This document shows, piece by piece, positions 50,638-60,012 of a stretch of DNA of 64,000 nucleotides; position 1 is the first letter of the stretch, and every line of letters starts with the position of its first letter. The position numbers and the translations under genes were made by a program. The notes under the pieces were generated by a model. That model saw nothing but the letters and a program-made list of their open reading frames with translations, did not search any database and had not been told where the DNA came from. The stretch comes from Pseudazoarcus sp963975885 (GTDB lineage Bacteria > Pseudomonadota > Gammaproteobacteria > Burkholderiales > Rhodocyclaceae). The stretch spans positions 186,001 to 250,000 of the forward strand of contig CAXBIS010000001.1 of assembly GCA_963975885.1 (NCBI GenBank). The letters are read 5' to 3'.

Positions 50638-52026
50638 TCAGTACAGATCGCGGCGGTAACGACCGTCGCGTGTGAGTTGCGCGAGCAACTCGTCGCCGAG
50701 TATTCCGCGCAGGGTGTCGTGCACGGCAGGACCCATGCCCACGGCGTTGCCGCAGACGTAGATCGCTGCGCCGTCGGCAATCCATTGGCGAAGGGTATGT
50801 GCGGCGTGCGCGAGGCGGTGCTGTACGTACTCGCGCGGCTCGTCGCGCGAATACACACAATCGCAGCGGGCGAGCAGGCGGCGTGTCTTGAGGCTGCGGA
50901 TCTCATCGCGATGGAACGCGTCGGTGGCCGCGCTGCGTTCTCCGAACAGCAGCCAGTTGCGCCCGTCGCCGCGGCGCGCCCGGTGGCGCAGGTGGGCGAG
51001 CAGGCCGGCCAGCCCGGTGCCGCTGCCGATCAGGATCAAGGGTCGCGTGGCGTTGTCGCCGAGACGGAAGTTGTGGTGCGCGCGCAGGCGGCCACGCAGC
51101 ACGCTGCCCACGGGGGCGTCGCCGCACAGCAGCGCCGACATCAGTCCCGGTCGCCCCTGGGCATCCTGGGCGGCGCGCACCAGCAGATGCACCGCGCCGT
51201 CGGCCGGCAGCGAGGCCACCGAATAGATGCGTGGGCGATCGTCGTCGCCGGGTGGCAGCAGCTGCAGCAGGTCACCCGCTTCCCACGTCGGGGTCGCCAG
51301 GCGTGCTGCGTCCGTCGCCGGTCCGGCAACCGCTTCGAGTTCGACATGGAAGGCCGGTGCGCCGGCGCTGCCGGGGTTGAGGTGGTGGCGCGCGCGAATG
51401 CGCCACCAGCCCGTCCCGGAGGCGGGCGAGTCGGGCAGTTCGGCCGCGTCGGTGAACTGTGCGAGGCGATGGCGCCACCTCTGCAGCCCGCCGGTGTCGG
51501 CACCGTCCAGTTCCACTCGCGGAAACAACGCCTGCGCGCCGCAGTCGCCGAGCCAGGCATCGAGTTCGCGGCCGAAGCCGCAAAAACGCGCATAGCCGCG
51601 GTCACCGAGTGCGAGTACTGCATGGCGCACGCCGCTCAGATCGGGGTGAGCCTTCATCACGCGTTCGACGAAGGCGCTGGCGTTGTCCGGTGCGTCTCCC
51701 TCGCGGCAGGTGCTGACGATGAAGATCAACCGGTCGGAACGGCGCAGGCGAGCCGCATCGATTTCGCCCAGCACGGCGAGTTCGCATTCCACGCCGCCGG
51801 CGCGCAAGGCGAGCATCGCCTCGCTGGCCAGTTCGTGCGCGAAACCCGTCTGGCTGGCGAAGGCGATCAGCACCGGTGAGGCGCTGCGCCCGCCTGCCTT
51901 GTCACGCTCGGTCGGCGCGTCCGCGGTCGATGTCCGCGTACCTAGCCAGGCGCGCAGACACAACAGCGCCCAGGCCGTGAGCAGGCCGGCGGCCCCGGCG
52001 ATTCTGGGCAACTGGTCGGTGATCAC
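50638..52026 (-). CDS. Membrane-anchored diflavin reductase (CysJ-like)
   Basis: 462 residues from the GTG at 52026. One N-terminal membrane anchor (LPRIAGAAGLLTAWALLCLR), a flavodoxin domain (ASQTGFAHELASEAM, IFIVSTCREGDAPDN, VLALGDRGYARFCGFG), an FAD domain with RIYSVAS, and an NAD(P)H domain (LILIGSGTGLAGLLAHLR, AIYVCGNAVGMGPAV). Electrons would pass NADPH to FAD to FMN at the membrane. With the PepSY and DUF2271 proteins upstream it could feed a periplasmic ferric reductase. No ribosome site is clear; it may be coupled to the DUF4198 gene. Confidence 0.85.
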   Translation of the reverse strand: MITDQLPRIAGAAGLLTAWALLCLRAWLGTRTSTADAPTERDKAGGRSASPVLIAFASQTGFAHELASEAMLALRAGGVECELAVLGEIDAARLRRSDRLIFIVSTCREGDAPDNASAFVERVMKAHPDLSGVRHAVLALGDRGYARFCGFGRELDAWLGDCGAQALFPRVELDGADTGGLQRWRHRLAQFTDAAELPDSPASGTGWWRIRARHHLNPGSAGAPAFHVELEAVAGPATDAARLATPTWEAGDLLQLLPPGDDDRPRIYSVASLPADGAVHLLVRAAQDAQGRPGLMSALLCGDAPVGSVLRGRLRAHHNFRLGDNATRPLILIGSGTGLAGLLAHLRHRARRGDGRNWLLFGERSAATDAFHRDEIRSLKTRRLLARCDCVYSRDEPREYVQHRLAHAAHTLRQWIADGAAIYVCGNAVGMGPAVHDTLRGILGDELLAQLTRDGRYRRDLY

Positions 52027-52036
52027 GCGCGAGTGC

Positions 52037-52840
52037 TCACTGCGGCAACACTTCCAGCGTGGCCGAATAGGATGAGCGACGATCCGCGTTGCGCAGCGAC
52101 GCGTCGCTACTGCTCACCGAAGTGCTCAGGTAGTACATGCCGGGCTTCGGCCAGGTCACGGCGATGCGCCCGTCGGCGTCGGTGATCAATTCGATCTTGT
52201 CGAGCGAGTCACGATAGCGTGCGCCCCCCGGCAGGATGGTGACCCTGGTGTCGGCGGCCGGCTTGCCGTCGAGAACGAAGGCGAAGGTGGCCGTCTCCCC
52301 CGAATAGAGGTCGTTCGGGTGCGTCACCGGCACCAGCTCCAGCCCTGCTCCGGCGGGTTCGATCTGAGTGGGGCTGCCGATCGTGACGAAGGTCTCGACG
52401 CGGCCTGCCGATTCGCGCAGTCGAAGATCGACGGCGTCGGCCGGAACATTCGCTTCGAGTTCGGTACGTGGGCCGCGCCAGCGCTTGCTCTCGTCACCTT
52501 CCTTCCAGCTCGCCATGACGCCGGCGTTGACCACGGCCAGGCGGTAGGAGCCGGTTTGTTCGAGTTTGGCGTCGAAGACCGTGCGCAGCTCGCCCGGCTG
52601 CAGGTTCTCGGCCTCGACGCGACTGCCGTCCGGTGCGGTGATGACGAGGTTGTCGGCAATGCGCAGCGGACGGTAGTTGAAGTGAAAGGTATCGTTGGAC
52701 ACGGCGCCGTCGACGGTGACGTAGCCGGCCTTGGACAGCACGGTGGAGGAGGGCAGCAGCCACACTTCATGAGCACTGGCGAGCGGGGTGGCGAGTGCGC
52801 CGGCAAGCGCGGCGATGGCGATACGTTGGGTCGTTTTCAT
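52037..52840 (-). CDS. DUF4198 secreted protein
   Basis: 267 residues, signal peptide ending ASAHEVWLLPSS, where the histidine at the mature N-terminus is the mark of DUF4198 and its metal-uptake relatives. The rest is a beta-rich fold with ITAPDGSRVEAENLQPGELR, HPNDLYSGETATFAFVLDGK and DADGRIAVTWPKPGMYYLST. DUF4198 proteins occur with TonB-dependent receptors and with nickel/cobalt ABC uptake. It follows DUF2271 by 21 bp in the receptor operon. Confidence 0.85.
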   Translation of the reverse strand: MKTTQRIAIAALAGALATPLASAHEVWLLPSSTVLSKAGYVTVDGAVSNDTFHFNYRPLRIADNLVITAPDGSRVEAENLQPGELRTVFDAKLEQTGSYRLAVVNAGVMASWKEGDESKRWRGPRTELEANVPADAVDLRLRESAGRVETFVTIGSPTQIEPAGAGLELVPVTHPNDLYSGETATFAFVLDGKPAADTRVTILPGGARYRDSLDKIELITDADGRIAVTWPKPGMYYLSTSVSSSDASLRNADRRSSYSATLEVLPQ

Positions 52841-52861
52841 GGTAAATCCTTGGGGTGGGGG

Positions 52862-53374
52862 TCAGGGGATCAGCTCGACCGCGACGCGGCCGAGTTCACG
52901 TGCGCCGCCGGCATCGAGCCGCTGCTCGGCCGTGGGTGGCCACTGCAGCGGCACGGTCACGACTTCGCGGCCGCCGTGTTCGCGCGAGGCCTCGATGACC
53001 AGGCGGTAGTCGCCCGCGGCCAGCTCGCCCAGTGGCGATGAACCGCCGGTGAAGGCCAGCTTGTGCGTGCCGGGGCCACGCGTGGCGGCGGTCACGCCGT
53101 CGACCGGCATGGTCAGGTCGCGGCCGGTCCGTCGCCACCACTGACGGATGTCCTTGAGCCAGGTCAGCCCCTCGTTGTCACGCATGCGTAGGTCGTACCA
53201 GACGGCGAGATTGGCGGCGACACTGTTGTCGGGGCGCTCCAGCCAGACGGCCACATACGGGCGGCGGTAGTCGGAAATGCGCAGATCGGGCAGTTCGAGT
53301 TCAACGCGCAGTTCGGCTGCGGCGGCAAGACCGGGCAGCAGTGCGCACAGCGCGAGGAGCAGGGGACGTTTCAT
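52862..53374 (-). CDS. DUF2271 secreted protein
   Basis: 170 residues, signal peptide ending LAAAAEL. A beta-sandwich with the family segments YRRPYVAVWLERPDNSVAAN, LAVWYDLRMRDNEGLTWLKD, DIRQWWRRTG and AGDYRLVIEASREHGG. DUF2271 proteins regularly travel with PepSY membrane proteins and TonB receptors. Its role is not established; delivery or reduction of the imported metal is inferred from context. Second in the tight run after the PepSY gene (13 bp). Confidence 0.85.
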   Translation of the reverse strand: MKRPLLLALCALLPGLAAAAELRVELELPDLRISDYRRPYVAVWLERPDNSVAANLAVWYDLRMRDNEGLTWLKDIRQWWRRTGRDLTMPVDGVTAATRGPGTHKLAFTGGSSPLGELAAGDYRLVIEASREHGGREVVTVPLQWPPTAEQRLDAGGARELGRVAVELIP

Positions 53375-53387
53375 CGTGTGGCTTCCT

Positions 53388-54053
53388 TCAGTGGATGAAC
53401 AACAGGGCGAGTACGGCCGGTATCACCGCACCCAGCGTCACCAGTGGCCACACGCTGGCGCGCGCTCGCGCATGCAGTGCGAGGATGAACAGGCCGGTGA
53501 GCGAGAACACCAGAGACGCGACGGCGAACAGGTCGATGAACCAGCGCCACGCGACCCCGGTGTTGCGGCCCTTGTGCAGGTCGTTGAGATACGCCAGGGT
53601 GCCGCGCTCGGTGCGTTCGTATTCGAGGTCGCCGCTGGCACGGTCGATCGCCAGCCAGGCATCGCCACCGGGGCGCGGCAGGGCGAGATACACCTCGTCC
53701 TGCGACCACTCCGCTGCGCGAGCCGGCACAGGGTGGCCAAGTTCGCCGCCCAGCCATTGCCGCAGTTCGACCGGCAGCGGCGCGTCGGCGCGGGTGTTCG
53801 CGTCGAGGCGCGCGCGCAGATCGGCGGGCAGTGCGCGCGTCTCGTTGATACGCACGGGCGCGGCCTCGATGCTGCCGGAGTGATTGAGGGTGATCCCGGT
53901 GACCGAGAACAGCACCATCCCCACCAGGCAGATGGCCGAGCTGATCCAGTGCCACTGCATCAGGTGACGCATCCACCAGGCGCGACGGACCTGCGGAGAT
54001 GCCGCGCTAGGGGAGGTGCTGCGGGCAGTCAGGGGGTCGGTGCGAGTCGTCAT
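53388..54053 (-). CDS. PepSY-associated membrane protein
   Basis: 221 residues with three membrane segments: WHWISSAICLVGMVLFSVTG, FIDLFAVASLVFSLTGLFIL and LVTLGAVIPAVLALLFIH. Between the first two is a periplasmic PepSY-like part (INHSGSIEAAPVRI, DEVYLALPRPGGDAWLAIDR, YLNDLHKGRNTGVAWRWF). HWH before helix 1, NH after it and LHKG are typical of PepSY-TM proteins that may bind haem and reduce ferric siderophores. It lies between the TonB-dependent receptor and DUF2271. Confidence 0.87.
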   Translation of the reverse strand: MTTRTDPLTARSTSPSAASPQVRRAWWMRHLMQWHWISSAICLVGMVLFSVTGITLNHSGSIEAAPVRINETRALPADLRARLDANTRADAPLPVELRQWLGGELGHPVPARAAEWSQDEVYLALPRPGGDAWLAIDRASGDLEYERTERGTLAYLNDLHKGRNTGVAWRWFIDLFAVASLVFSLTGLFILALHARARASVWPLVTLGAVIPAVLALLFIH

Positions 54054-54103
54054 TCAGGCAAGGAAACGGGATGCCGCCCTCGCGGGCGACACCCCGTTTC
54101 GGT

Positions 54104-56437
54104 TCAGAATTGATAGTTGGCGGAAATCCAGAAGCTGCGCGCCTTGTCCTTGTTGTTGTAGTCGTCCAGCGCCTGCCAGCCGTCGTCGCAGCCACGACCG
54201 CCGTCGCACCGGGCCCAGCGGTAGGACGTGAAGTCCTTGTCGAGCAGGTTGTTCACGCGGCCGGTGATCGTGAAGTTGTCGTTGACCTGATAGACCGCGC
54301 CGAGGTGGAACACTTCGTAATCCTCGTAGTGGGCGGCGCGGCCGTTGATCTGGCCGCGGTAGCGTTCGGAGCGGGCCTCCATGGTGAGAAACACGAGGAG
54401 GTCGGCGCGCGCCTGCCAGTCGAGCGTGGCGTTGAGCATGTGCTTGGCGCTGTTGGTCAGCGGCATGCCCTTGTCGGCACCGGATTTCTGTTCGCTGTCG
54501 GTGTAGGTGTAGTTGCCGCGCAGCGCCCAGCGATCGGCGATCTGCCAGCGGCCGGCCAGCTCGATACCCTGGATCACCGCCTTGTCGACGTTGATCACCT
54601 GGGAAAAGCTGTCATAGCCCAGATCAATGTAGTCACCCAGGTTCACGCACGGGCGCACGCCGCCGGTGACCTCGCAGCTCTCGGTCGCCTCGCCGCGCAT
54701 GATCTTGTCCTTGAAGTCGTTGTGGAAGACCGTGGCGTTGAAGCTGTGGCGCGCGGGGTGATTCCAGTAGACGGCCAGTTCGCTGTTGAGGCTGGTCTCC
54801 GGCTCGAGGTCGGGGTTGCCGGCGAACGGGATCGTGCCCTGGCCGCCGAAGCCGGTGATGCCGTCGTACAGGTCGGTGGTCTTGGGCGTCTTGTAGCCGG
54901 TGCTCACACCGCCCTTGAGGGTCCAGAACGGATCGAGTTTGTAGACGCCGTAGACGCGCGGCGAGACCTGGCTGCCGAAAGTGTCGTGATCGTCGTAGCG
55001 CACGCCGGCGGTGAGCGTGAAGCGGTCGGTCGGCATCCAGTTGTCCTCGACAAACACGGACCACATCTTGTGATCCTGTGTCTTGCCGGGCGAGCCGTCT
55101 TCCATGCCGAACACGCTGTCCTCGAGCTCGCCGTCGATGATCTGGCCGCCGACCACGAAGAGGTGGTCGCCGCCCAGGTCGGCCACCGGAATGTCGAGTC
55201 TGGCGTCGAGCGTGTACTGGCTGCTCTCGAGCGTGCGCTTGGGCCGCGGCAGGAAGGTCGATTCGAGCGTGTCGCGCTGTGCGTCGCTCAGATCGCCAAA
55301 GCCGACATCGCCCCAGTCGCTGCGCAACTGGTCGAGTTGCTGACGCTCGGCCACGGTCAACGGCAGGGTGCGTCCGTTGTTGTCGGACTCGACGTAGGAC
55401 AGGGCGACGAAGCTCGTGCCGAAATCCCAGCGACCTTCGTGGCTGAGCGACCACGCCTCGCGGGCGAATTCCTGGTCGGCGCCGTAGCCGGCGCGACTGG
55501 CGCTCCACAGGCGTTCGGCGCTGTCGACCGTGCCCAGCGGGAAGGACGGGTTGCCGTCCGCGTCGGTTTCCGGCGCGTTGTCGTACTCCTGCTTGGACGT
55601 GTCGTAGTCGAAACTGATGCGCTGGTTGTCGGTGGGCGTCAGGAAGAGGCTGAAGCCGAGTGCCTTGTTGGTGTTGTCGACGGTGCGTCCGCCGCCGCCA
55701 AAGCCCAGGCTGCGCTCGCGCAGGTCGCCGTCGGGCGTGCGCGTGGCCTTGTAGCCGGGGTTGGATGCATCGCGGTCGTAGACGCTGCCGCGCAGGGCCA
55801 TCGACAGCGTGCCGGGAATGATCGGCCCGCGCACGCTGAAGTCGGCCGTGCTCTCGTCGCCGAAGTCGTCATCGGACTGGAAGGTACGGCCGTAGGTCAT
55901 CGACCCGGTCCATTCCTTGGCGTCCTTCTTGGTGATGATGTTGATCACCCCGCCCAGTGCGTCGGCCCCGTACAGGGTGGATGCCGGACCACGGATGACC
56001 TCGATGCGCTCGATCGCGTCCATCGGCGGGATGTGGTTGAACTGGTTCCCGCCGAAGTTGTTCGGGTAGATGTCGCCGTGGTTGTTCTGACGCTTGCCGT
56101 CGATCAGCACCAGGGTGTAGTCCGAGCCCATGCCGCGCATGCTGATGGTCTTCTGGCCGGTCTTGTCGGAGGTCTCGCCGACGTCCACGCCTTCGAGTTC
56201 GCGCACCGCATCGACCAGCGAGGTATAGGGCTTGCGGGCCAGCTCTTCCTTGGAGATGACCGAGATGCTGGCGGGCGCGTCGGTGATCTTCTGTTCGAAA
56301 CCGGTGGCTGAGACCACCACATCGTCGAGACGTCGTTCAGTGTCCTGTGCGAATACGGCCGGCGCGGCGAGGGCAAGGGCGCAGCACAGGGGGCGCAAGG
56401 CGAACGCGGGCGGCAGACGCCGCAGGGTTCGGGTCAT
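54104..56437 (-). CDS. TonB-dependent siderophore-type receptor (FepA-like)
   Basis: 777 residues, signal peptide ending PAVFAQ. TonB box-like segment (RRLDDVVVSA), plug domain (ITDAPASISVISKEELARKP, TISMRGMGSDYTLVLIDGKR, IERIEVIRGPASTLYGADAL) and a 22-strand barrel ending ISANYQF. The plug resembles catecholate/enterobactin-type receptors. A cysteine pair (CEVTGGVRPC) near residue 590 may form an extracellular loop disulphide. A Fur-like dyad lies about 100 bp upstream, so iron control is expected. First gene of the run to 50218. Confidence 0.92.
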   Translation of the reverse strand: MTRTLRRLPPAFALRPLCCALALAAPAVFAQDTERRLDDVVVSATGFEQKITDAPASISVISKEELARKPYTSLVDAVRELEGVDVGETSDKTGQKTISMRGMGSDYTLVLIDGKRQNNHGDIYPNNFGGNQFNHIPPMDAIERIEVIRGPASTLYGADALGGVINIITKKDAKEWTGSMTYGRTFQSDDDFGDESTADFSVRGPIIPGTLSMALRGSVYDRDASNPGYKATRTPDGDLRERSLGFGGGGRTVDNTNKALGFSLFLTPTDNQRISFDYDTSKQEYDNAPETDADGNPSFPLGTVDSAERLWSASRAGYGADQEFAREAWSLSHEGRWDFGTSFVALSYVESDNNGRTLPLTVAERQQLDQLRSDWGDVGFGDLSDAQRDTLESTFLPRPKRTLESSQYTLDARLDIPVADLGGDHLFVVGGQIIDGELEDSVFGMEDGSPGKTQDHKMWSVFVEDNWMPTDRFTLTAGVRYDDHDTFGSQVSPRVYGVYKLDPFWTLKGGVSTGYKTPKTTDLYDGITGFGGQGTIPFAGNPDLEPETSLNSELAVYWNHPARHSFNATVFHNDFKDKIMRGEATESCEVTGGVRPCVNLGDYIDLGYDSFSQVINVDKAVIQGIELAGRWQIADRWALRGNYTYTDSEQKSGADKGMPLTNSAKHMLNATLDWQARADLLVFLTMEARSERYRGQINGRAAHYEDYEVFHLGAVYQVNDNFTITGRVNNLLDKDFTSYRWARCDGGRGCDDGWQALDDYNNKDKARSFWISANYQF

Positions 56438-56538
56438 GGTGGATCTCCGGATCAGTCAGTTGTCAGGGCGTGGCTGGCTGACCGGGAGAGCGGGAGGAGG
56501 GGCCGCGTCCGGATTGGCTGGCTAGGTTCGTGTGCGAA

Positions 56539-56553
56539 TGATAACAGTTATCA
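56539..56553. promoter_or_regulatory. Fur-box-like dyad upstream of the TonB-dependent receptor
   Basis: TGATAA-CAG-TTATCA, in the context AATGATAACAGTTATCAA, matching the core of Fur-binding sites. It lies 102 bp before the receptor start and 92 bp past the end of the TolC-type gene. Confidence 0.75.
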
Positions 56554-56644
56554 ACCGCATCCGATCCATGCTTTCGTGAAATATCTCACGTTCCGGATAC
56601 CGTCTTCGCAAGCGTGTGGCCGCGCTGCCGGGTACGCGATGGCT

Positions 56645-58042
56645 TCAGTCGTGTCCGGCACGCTGCCATCCGCCGCCGAGCGCCTTGTACAGGTCCACTG
56701 CCGCGGCCAGCCGCGCCAGGCGTTGCTGGGCGAGCTGGTCTTCGGCCTGGAACAGCGTGCGCTGCGCGTCGAGCACGGTAGTCAGTTCGTCCGCGCCCTC
56801 GCGGTAACGCAGTTCCGACAGACGCAGCGTGCGCTCGGCCTCGTCGCGGATCGCGCGTTGAACGGCTTCCTGCTCACGTGCGCGCTCGGCATTGCCGAGT
56901 GCGTCCTCGACTTCCTTGAGTGAAGTCAGGACCGCCTCTCGATAGGTTTCGACGAGTTCGCGCTGGCGCGAGCGCGCCAGCCCGACCTGGGCGCGCAGGC
57001 GTCCGCCGTCGAAGATCGTCTGCGCGAGGCCGGCGGCGAGCGACACGCTGCGCGTCGGGTCGGCCAGCGACAGCAGCGCGGCCGAGGCCAGTCCGCCCGA
57101 TCCGGTCAGTTGCACCGAGGGCAGCAGCGCCGCGCGCGCGGCGGCCACGTCGGCATCGGCCGCGGCCAGCCGCGCCTCGGCCGCGGCGATGTCGGGTCGG
57201 CGGGTCAGCAGTTCGGAGGGCAGGCCGGGCGCGACCTCAGGCACGGCCAGCGCGGCCAGCGCGCCACCTGGCGCGTCGAAGCGCTGCGGCGCTGCGCCGA
57301 CGAGCAGTGCGAGTGCCGAGCGCGCCTGGCGCAACTGCACCTCCAAGGGCGTGATCGCGGCGCGCTGTGCGAGCACCGTGGTGCGCTGGCGGCTGACGTC
57401 GAGCGCGGAGGCCGCACCGTTGCGGTAGCGTGCCTCGACGAGATCGAACAGTCGCTCTGCGGTGGCGAGATTGTCGCGCGCGATCGCCAGCCGGCGCTCC
57501 AGTGCGAGCGTCTGGAACCAGGCCGTGGCCACGCCCGCGTCCAGCGACAGGCGCGCGGCGATGAAATCGAAGCCGCTCGCTGCCAGGCCCGCTTCGGCCG
57601 CATCGACGCCCGCGGCGAGCCGGCCCCACAGGTCGACTTCCCAGCGGATCGCGAGTCCCAGCGAACTGGCTTCGGAGGTCGTCGCCGAGGCGGTCGGCGA
57701 GTCGCTGCGCTGGCGGCTGGTGCCGGCAGACAGATCCACGCCGGGCAGCAGTGACGCGCCGCTGCTTTCGAGTGCGAGTGCAGCCTGCACGACGCGTTCG
57801 GCCGAGATCGCGAGCGCTGGGTTGGCCTTGCGCGCATCGGCGATCAGCGCATCGAGCGCAGGCGCGGCGAAACCTTGCCACCACTCGGCGTCGAGCGTTG
57901 TGGAGGCCGCGTCGCTACGCTCGATCCAGGTCTCCGGCAGGTCGGGCGCGGGACGCGAGGACGGTTCGGTGATCGCGCAGCCGGCGAGGGCCAGCGCAGT
58001 GAGCGCACACAGCAGCAGGCGGGGGTTCATGGTGTGCATCAT
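56645..58042 (-). CDS. NodT-family outer membrane efflux lipoprotein
   Basis: 465 residues from 58042; later ATGs at 58039 and 58030 are also possible. The signal has a lipobox (LTALALAGC). Two outer-membrane efflux repeats follow: LAIRWEVDLWGRLAAGVDAA, LSELRYREGADELTTVLDAQ and a coiled coil between. It is the outer channel for the MacAB-type pump, whose MacB stop overlaps its start (ATGA at 58039-58042). Confidence 0.9.
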   Translation of the reverse strand: MMHTMNPRLLLCALTALALAGCAITEPSSRPAPDLPETWIERSDAASTTLDAEWWQGFAAPALDALIADARKANPALAISAERVVQAALALESSGASLLPGVDLSAGTSRQRSDSPTASATTSEASSLGLAIRWEVDLWGRLAAGVDAAEAGLAASGFDFIAARLSLDAGVATAWFQTLALERRLAIARDNLATAERLFDLVEARYRNGAASALDVSRQRTTVLAQRAAITPLEVQLRQARSALALLVGAAPQRFDAPGGALAALAVPEVAPGLPSELLTRRPDIAAAEARLAAADADVAAARAALLPSVQLTGSGGLASAALLSLADPTRSVSLAAGLAQTIFDGGRLRAQVGLARSRQRELVETYREAVLTSLKEVEDALGNAERAREQEAVQRAIRDEAERTLRLSELRYREGADELTTVLDAQRTLFQAEDQLAQQRLARLAAAVDLYKALGGGWQRAGHD

Positions 58043-60012
58043 TCGGAGGCCAGAGCGGTGACCGGATCGAGTCTTGCGGCCTTGCGTGCGGGCAGGAAGC
58101 CGAACACCAGGCCGGTGGCGAAGGCACAGCCGAAGGCCAGCACCACCGGTGCGAGCGAGTACTGGATGGGGGTGCCCAGCCAGGCGATGAGGGCGGCCGT
58201 GCCCAGGCCGGCGGCCACGCCGATGACGCCGCCCAGTGCCGAGACGGTCAGCGCCTCGATCAGGAACTGCTGCAGGATGTTGCGTTGGCGCGCGCCGGTG
58301 GCCATGCGCACGCCGATCTCGCGCGTACGCTCTGTGACCGACACCAGCATGATGTTCATCACGCCGATGCCGCCCACCAGCAGCGAGATCGCCGCAATGG
58401 AGCCGAGCAGGATGGTCATGGTCTGCTGGGTCTCGGATACGCGCTCGATGATGGAAGCCATGTTGCGGATGTTGAAGTCCTCCACGCCGCCGTGGCGCGC
58501 GAGTACCGATGCATGAACCGCGGCCTGGGTGGCGTCGATGTCGTGGCCTTCGGCCACTGCCACGGTGATGCTGTTGAGATGGCGCTGGCCGAACAGGCGC
58601 AGACTGCCGGTGGTCCATGGCACGAAGATCACGTCGTCCTGGTCGCGCCCCCAGCTGGTCGAGCCCATCGGCGACATCACGCCGACGATCTGGAACAGCA
58701 CGTTGTTGATGACGACGTATTCGCCCACCGGATCGGTTGCGCCGAAGAGCGCGTCGGCGACCGTGCGACCGAGCACCGCAACGGTGGCGTAGCGCGCTTC
58801 ATCCTCGGCGCTGAAGAAGGTCCCGCGCGCCACCGGCCAGGTGCGCGCGATGACGAAGTCGGCCGAAGTGCCGTTGGCCGAGGTGCGATGGTCGGCGTTG
58901 CCATGGCGCACTGTGGCGCTGCCGCTCATGTCGGGCAGTGCGGCGAGTACGCCGGGCAACTCGCGGATGGCGCGTACGTCCTCGATGGCGAGCGTGGCGG
59001 TGACGTCGCGGCCGCGCATGTTCGGCGTGCCGGGGCGCACCGTGAGCAGGTTGGAGCCCATCGCGCTGATGCGGTCGATGACGTCCTGGCGTGCGCCGTC
59101 GCCGATGGCCAGCATGGCGATCACCGAGGCCACGCCGATGACGATGCCCAGCAGCGTGAGCACCGTGCGGAAAACGTTGGCGCGCAGCGAGCGCAGGCCG
59201 GTGCGCAGGGCTTCGAGCAATTCCCCCGCCGGAGAGCTGCGGTCTACGTGCGGCTCGAAACGCTCGGCGGCGGGTGTCGGATCTCGCGGACCCGGATCGG
59301 AGACGATGCGCCCGTCGCGCAGTTCGATGATGCGGTCGGCGTGGTCCGCAACCTCGCGGTCGTGGGTGATCAGGATGATGGTGTGGCCGCGACCGGACAG
59401 TTCGCGGATCAGACGCATCACATCTTCGCCGCTCTTGGTGTCGAGCGCGCCGGTGGGTTCGTCAGCGAGGATGATGCGCCCGCCGTTCATCAGCGCGCGC
59501 GCGATCGACACGCGTTGCTGCTGGCCGCCGGAGAGCTGGTTGGGGCGATGTCCGGTACGGTCGGACAGACCCAGTTCCGCCAGCAGCGAAGATGCGCGTG
59601 CATGGCGCTCGTCCGGTGGCACGCCGGCATAGATCGCCGGCACTTCGACGTTCTCGGCGGCGGTCGCGCCGGGAATCAGGTTGTAGCTCTGGAAGACGAA
59701 GCCGAAGTCCTCGCGGCGCAGGCGCGCCAGCTCGTCCGGACCCAGATTCGACACGTCCTGGCCCATGAAGCGGTAGCGGCCGGAACTCGGGCGGTCGAGG
59801 CAGCCCAGAATGTTCATCAACGTCGATTTGCCAGAGCCCGAGGTGCCGATGATCGCGACGAATTCGCCGGCACGGATTTCAAGGTCGACGCCGGCCAGTG
59901 CGACGGTCTCGATTTCGCCGTTGTGGTAGCTGCGGGTGACGCCCTCGAGCGAGATCAGCGGTGCTTGACGCGCTTCGCCGGCGCGCTCGGCGACCTGCGG
60001 CTCGGCTTTCAT
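58039..60012 (-). CDS. macB: MacB-type ABC transporter
   Basis: 657 residues. N-terminal ATPase (about 1-240) with Walker A GTSGSGKSTLMN, signature LSGGQQQRVSIARAL, Walker B RIILADEPTGALD; then one membrane helix (VLTLLGIVIGVASVIAMLAI), a large periplasmic MacB domain and three C-terminal helices. Couples ATP to expulsion of periplasmic substrates through TolC. It may export a macrolide, peptide or siderophore (as PvdT does); the iron context favours a siderophore but this is inferred. Confidence 0.93.
   Translation of the reverse strand: MKAEPQVAERAGEARQAPLISLEGVTRSYHNGEIETVALAGVDLEIRAGEFVAIIGTSGSGKSTLMNILGCLDRPSSGRYRFMGQDVSNLGPDELARLRREDFGFVFQSYNLIPGATAAENVEVPAIYAGVPPDERHARASSLLAELGLSDRTGHRPNQLSGGQQQRVSIARALMNGGRIILADEPTGALDTKSGEDVMRLIRELSGRGHTIILITHDREVADHADRIIELRDGRIVSDPGPRDPTPAAERFEPHVDRSSPAGELLEALRTGLRSLRANVFRTVLTLLGIVIGVASVIAMLAIGDGARQDVIDRISAMGSNLLTVRPGTPNMRGRDVTATLAIEDVRAIRELPGVLAALPDMSGSATVRHGNADHRTSANGTSADFVIARTWPVARGTFFSAEDEARYATVAVLGRTVADALFGATDPVGEYVVINNVLFQIVGVMSPMGSTSWGRDQDDVIFVPWTTGSLRLFGQRHLNSITVAVAEGHDIDATQAAVHASVLARHGGVEDFNIRNMASIIERVSETQQTMTILLGSIAAISLLVGGIGVMNIMLVSVTERTREIGVRMATGARQRNILQQFLIEALTVSALGGVIGVAAGLGTAALIAWLGTPIQYSLAPVVLAFGCAFATGLVFGFLPARKAARLDPVTALASE

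Noticed and set aside
54071..56311. 746-codon open frame opposite the TonB-dependent receptor
   Set aside because: Antisense to a complete receptor; an artefact of codon bias.
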